NCBI GenBank assembly: GCA_041650805.1
Contig: JBAZKM010000005.1
Coordinates: forward strand, 107,869 to 171,868
DNA length: 64,000 bases
Source: Candidatus Omnitrophota bacterium
Lineage (GTDB): Bacteria; Omnitrophota; Gorgyraeia; 2-01-FULL-45-10
Reading direction: 5' to 3'
In this document: positions 62,154 through 64,000 of the stretch, piece after piece
Numbering within the stretch: the stretch's first letter is position 1
How the letters are laid out: every line of letters begins with the position of its first letter
Notes under the pieces: generated by a model
Database searches by the model: none
The model's input: the letters and a program-made list of their open reading frames with translations, nothing else
Told to the model about the DNA's origin: nothing
Made by a program: the position numbers and the translations under genes

Positions 62154-63365
62154 TTAACCCGTGCCTCCCTTTAACGGAAGGGTGAATATGAAAGTGCTGC
62201 CCTTGCCCGGTTCGCTCTCGACCCATATCTTCCCGCCGTGCGCCTCGACCGTCATCTTGCAGAAGGTGAGCCCGAGCCCCCGCCCCGCCTTCGCCTTCGC
62301 GGTCTCCACCTGGACGAATTTGTTGAATATCTTATCGAGGTACTCCTTCGGTATGCCGTCCCCGGTATCCCTGACCTGTATGCGGAACTTCTTTTCGCTC
62401 TTATCAAAAGAGGCCTTTATGGTTATCGAGCCCTTCGGGGGGGTGTATTTAAGGGAGTTATTGACCAGGTTGGCGATGACCCGTTTTATCAGTTCCCTGT
62501 CCGCCGACAGCGCCGGCAGCTCCCCGGGGATCTCCATCGATATGGTCTTATTATCGAAACGGGCGAGGATCTGGAGTTGTTCCATCACCTCTCTGGCTAT
62601 ATCGGTAAGGTTGAAATCCTCGTATCTTAATTTTATCTTTCCTTCTTCCATCTTGTTTATATCGAGCAGGTTTCCCGTCATCCTCTTCAATTCCTGTCCC
62701 GCGGCGAGCGCTATCTCCAGGCCGTCCTTCTGGTCCTGGGCGAGCTTATCCCAGGATTGCATCTTCAACAGCTGCATGAAGCCCGTTATGTTGGTGAGGG
62801 GGTTATTAAGGTCGTGGACTATCATGTGGGTGAGGCTGTCTTTCAACCCCTCAAGCTCTTTCAATTTCTTATAATTCTCCTCGATCGTCTTTTTGGTCCG
62901 GGCCAGGTCGTCCTGTATCTCTTTGCGTTCAACGGTCTTGCTCAACCGGTCTGCGATGGCGCCTATGAGACGCCTCTCCTCCTGGAGGAAAGGGCCCTCA
63001 TCCATCGGAGGTTTCTCTTCAAGCAGGTATGCCTCGATGACGCCCGCTTTCGTCCCGAATATCGTGATATCGGCGGATTGCCCCCACTTCGTCATCTTAA
63101 AATCGTCCGTCTTGAATTCTCTCCCCCTGAATATTATCCTTGCGCAGGTTATCCCGGGGTATTGCCAGGAAGGGGGGATAAGGCGGACGGTCCCGTTGAA
63201 TATATCATCCAGTGAGTTGGCGTATTTTGAGACGAGCTCGGCAATGCCGTAGAGGCAATTGAGCTCTTTTATGGCAAGCCCGACGTTGTTGAGCAGTGAC
63301 TCTTTCTCTTCTTCCGCCTTCTTGCGTTTTGAGGCCTCTTCCGCGAGGCGTTCCTTATCGTTCAT
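62154..63365 (-). CDS. Soluble sensor histidine kinase
   Basis: The start is set at ATG 63365 (403 aa) because AAAGGG lies 8 nt upstream; a longer frame adds 40 residues without support. Residues about 1-30 and 140-180 are coiled coils. About 30-145 resemble a GAF-like sensor domain. The HisKA dimer has H184 in HDLNNPL, and the HATPase part follows (NLVNNSLKYTPP, DTGDGIP, GRGLGL). There is no membrane helix, so the signal is cytoplasmic. It heads an operon with an ECF sigma, its anti-sigma, a double receiver and FecR; the receivers are likely phosphoacceptors. Confidence 0.93.
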   Translation of the reverse strand: MNDKERLAEEASKRKKAEEEKESLLNNVGLAIKELNCLYGIAELVSKYANSLDDIFNGTVRLIPPSWQYPGITCARIIFRGREFKTDDFKMTKWGQSADITIFGTKAGVIEAYLLEEKPPMDEGPFLQEERRLIGAIADRLSKTVERKEIQDDLARTKKTIEENYKKLKELEGLKDSLTHMIVHDLNNPLTNITGFMQLLKMQSWDKLAQDQKDGLEIALAAGQELKRMTGNLLDINKMEEGKIKLRYEDFNLTDIAREVMEQLQILARFDNKTISMEIPGELPALSADRELIKRVIANLVNNSLKYTPPKGSITIKASFDKSEKKFRIQVRDTGDGIPKEYLDKIFNKFVQVETAKAKAGRGLGLTFCKMTVEAHGGKIWVESEPGKGSTFIFTLPLKGGTG

Positions 63366-63415
63366 CCCGCATCCCTTTCGTAAATTCGCGTAAAACGCGC
63401 GCACTTTTATATTAT

Positions 63416-63444
63416 AGTATACACTAAAAATCCCAAACTTCAAA
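63416..63444 (-). promoter_or_regulatory. Promoter of the kinase-sigma-FecR operon
   Basis: On the minus strand TTTGAA (63444-63439) and TATACT (63421-63416) have a 17-bp spacer. The ATG at 63365 is about 50 nt downstream. Confidence 0.55.
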
Positions 63445-63549
63445 AACAAGTGCGATATTTTACGCATAATTTTTCGTCTTCTCACATCAGGCGTTTACTT
63501 TTGTGCCCGCCTTCCGCTTGTCGTTCGTTCGGATTAGGCATCCTCACTC

Positions 63550-63988
63550 ACTGTGGTGAAATTTTGATGGCCGATGAACCTGGTTACCATCAATCAATTG
63601 TCCAGTTTCCTCGGCCTTTCTATATCGCCCCAATGTATCAAAATTTCACGACAGTCGCTCCAGGCGGGGCACTAAAAGTTCCGCCTGCGCCGAGAGACGA
63701 AAAATTTCGCCGTGTCTGCCGCACGAAGGGTACTGTGAACGGCCATTAGAATTTTTTCGGCAATACCTGCTATCTCTTATCGGTGCACAAGGATTTACGT
63801 CGAGCGAATGCAGGAACTGACCGAGGCAAGAGATGAAAGGATATAGGCACCCGCACAGAGGGGATTTATCAAGTAACGGGTTATTGACACAAAGGCCGAG
63901 GGAATTCCTGCAAATTCGCGAGACGTAAACCGCAGCCTTCAAGGCTATAGGCAGGCTGTAGGCACCAATTTTGCTATGCAAAATTGGT
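63550..63988. other. Non-coding region rich in long hairpins
   Basis: No convincing gene is seen from 63445 to the right edge. Arms of 19 bp with one mismatch (63550-63568 and 63637-63655) enclose further helices: GGCCGA/TCGGCC (63569-63574, 63611-63616) and CTGG/CCAG. CAGGCGG/CCGCCTG follow at 63661-63687. A perfect hairpin ACCAATTTTGC-TAT-GCAAAATTGGT ends the region at 63964-63988. GCGAATGCAGGAA (63799 region) can pair with TTCCTGC...TTCGC near 63905-63920. It may be a structured RNA, a repeat or the end of a mobile element cut by the window edge. Confidence 0.55.
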
Positions 63989-64000
63989 AGTGCACGGCGA

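Noticed and set aside
63450..63749. 99-codon open frame at the right end
   Set aside because: The frame runs through the long hairpin arms and has no ribosome binding site; the DNA structure explains the sequence better.
63550..64000. RNase P RNA or tmRNA
   Set aside because: The conserved RNase P core (GAGGAAAGTCC) and the tmRNA tRNA-like ends are not found in either strand.

Overview
The window looks like a piece of a Gram-negative bacterial chromosome of moderate GC content. It has outer-membrane barrels, a TolC/RND efflux system, undecaprenyl-diphosphatase and many signal peptides. Very large multidomain secreted proteins, many glycosidases, a homospermidine synthase and LA_2272-type repeats together suggest a candidate-phylum lineage such as Omnitrophota. 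That assignment is inference from gene content; no 16S gene is present.

Layout. 1-3313: the end of an ABC exporter gene, then the translation operon rpsB-tsf-pyrH-frr and tRNA-Lys. 3106-3564: nested palindromes and a second copy of the tRNA-Lys 3' end. 3685-10711: a 1492-aa secreted protein with an FkbH-like HAD plus GNAT core, a CDF transporter and homospermidine synthase. 10824-15571: response regulator, YaiO-like barrel, HEAT-repeat protein and processive GT2 synthase (a candidate exopolysaccharide module), then uppP. 15651-19713: archease-rtcB-serS-M50-like protease-tRNA-Ser(UGA), again followed by a palindromic element that repeats the tRNA 3' end. 19749-31312: envelope proteins, an amino-sugar/GT39 glycan cluster, two more tRNA-Ser genes (CGA, GGA), an esterase, a GH5 and a choloylglycine-hydrolase-like enzyme. 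31367-34833: M42 peptidase, a DUF134/methyltransferase/NifX-like operon under a perfect 24-bp palindrome, and a topoisomerase IB-like protein. 35108-45671: a 1372-aa GH77 multidomain protein, flavin reductase, an ABC-F ATPase and a large secreted glycosidase. 45791-53349: DUF4405 protein, an ArsR-TolC in-frame fusion, RND pump, DUF2892 protein and a secreted DUF5060-type glycosidase. 53359-63365: TPR-barrel protein, an AsmA-like protein, plsC and a five-gene minus-strand signalling operon (histidine kinase, ECF sigma, zinc-finger anti-sigma, double receiver, FecR). 63486-64000 has no convincing gene but is rich in long hairpins.

Genes that work together. Archease and RtcB form an RNA-ligation pair. 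serS lies directly upstream of a cognate tRNA-Ser. The RR-YaiO-HEAT-GT2 run could make and export a polysaccharide. DegT-GNAT-GT39 resembles amino-sugar transfer to a glycan. The ArsR operator, fusion protein, RND pump and DUF2892 form one inducible efflux unit that lacks an adaptor gene. Several genes for envelope proteins have a strong promoter only 7-9 nt upstream of ATG and no Shine-Dalgarno, which suggests leaderless mRNAs. Two genes seem to start at ATA/ATC or ATT.
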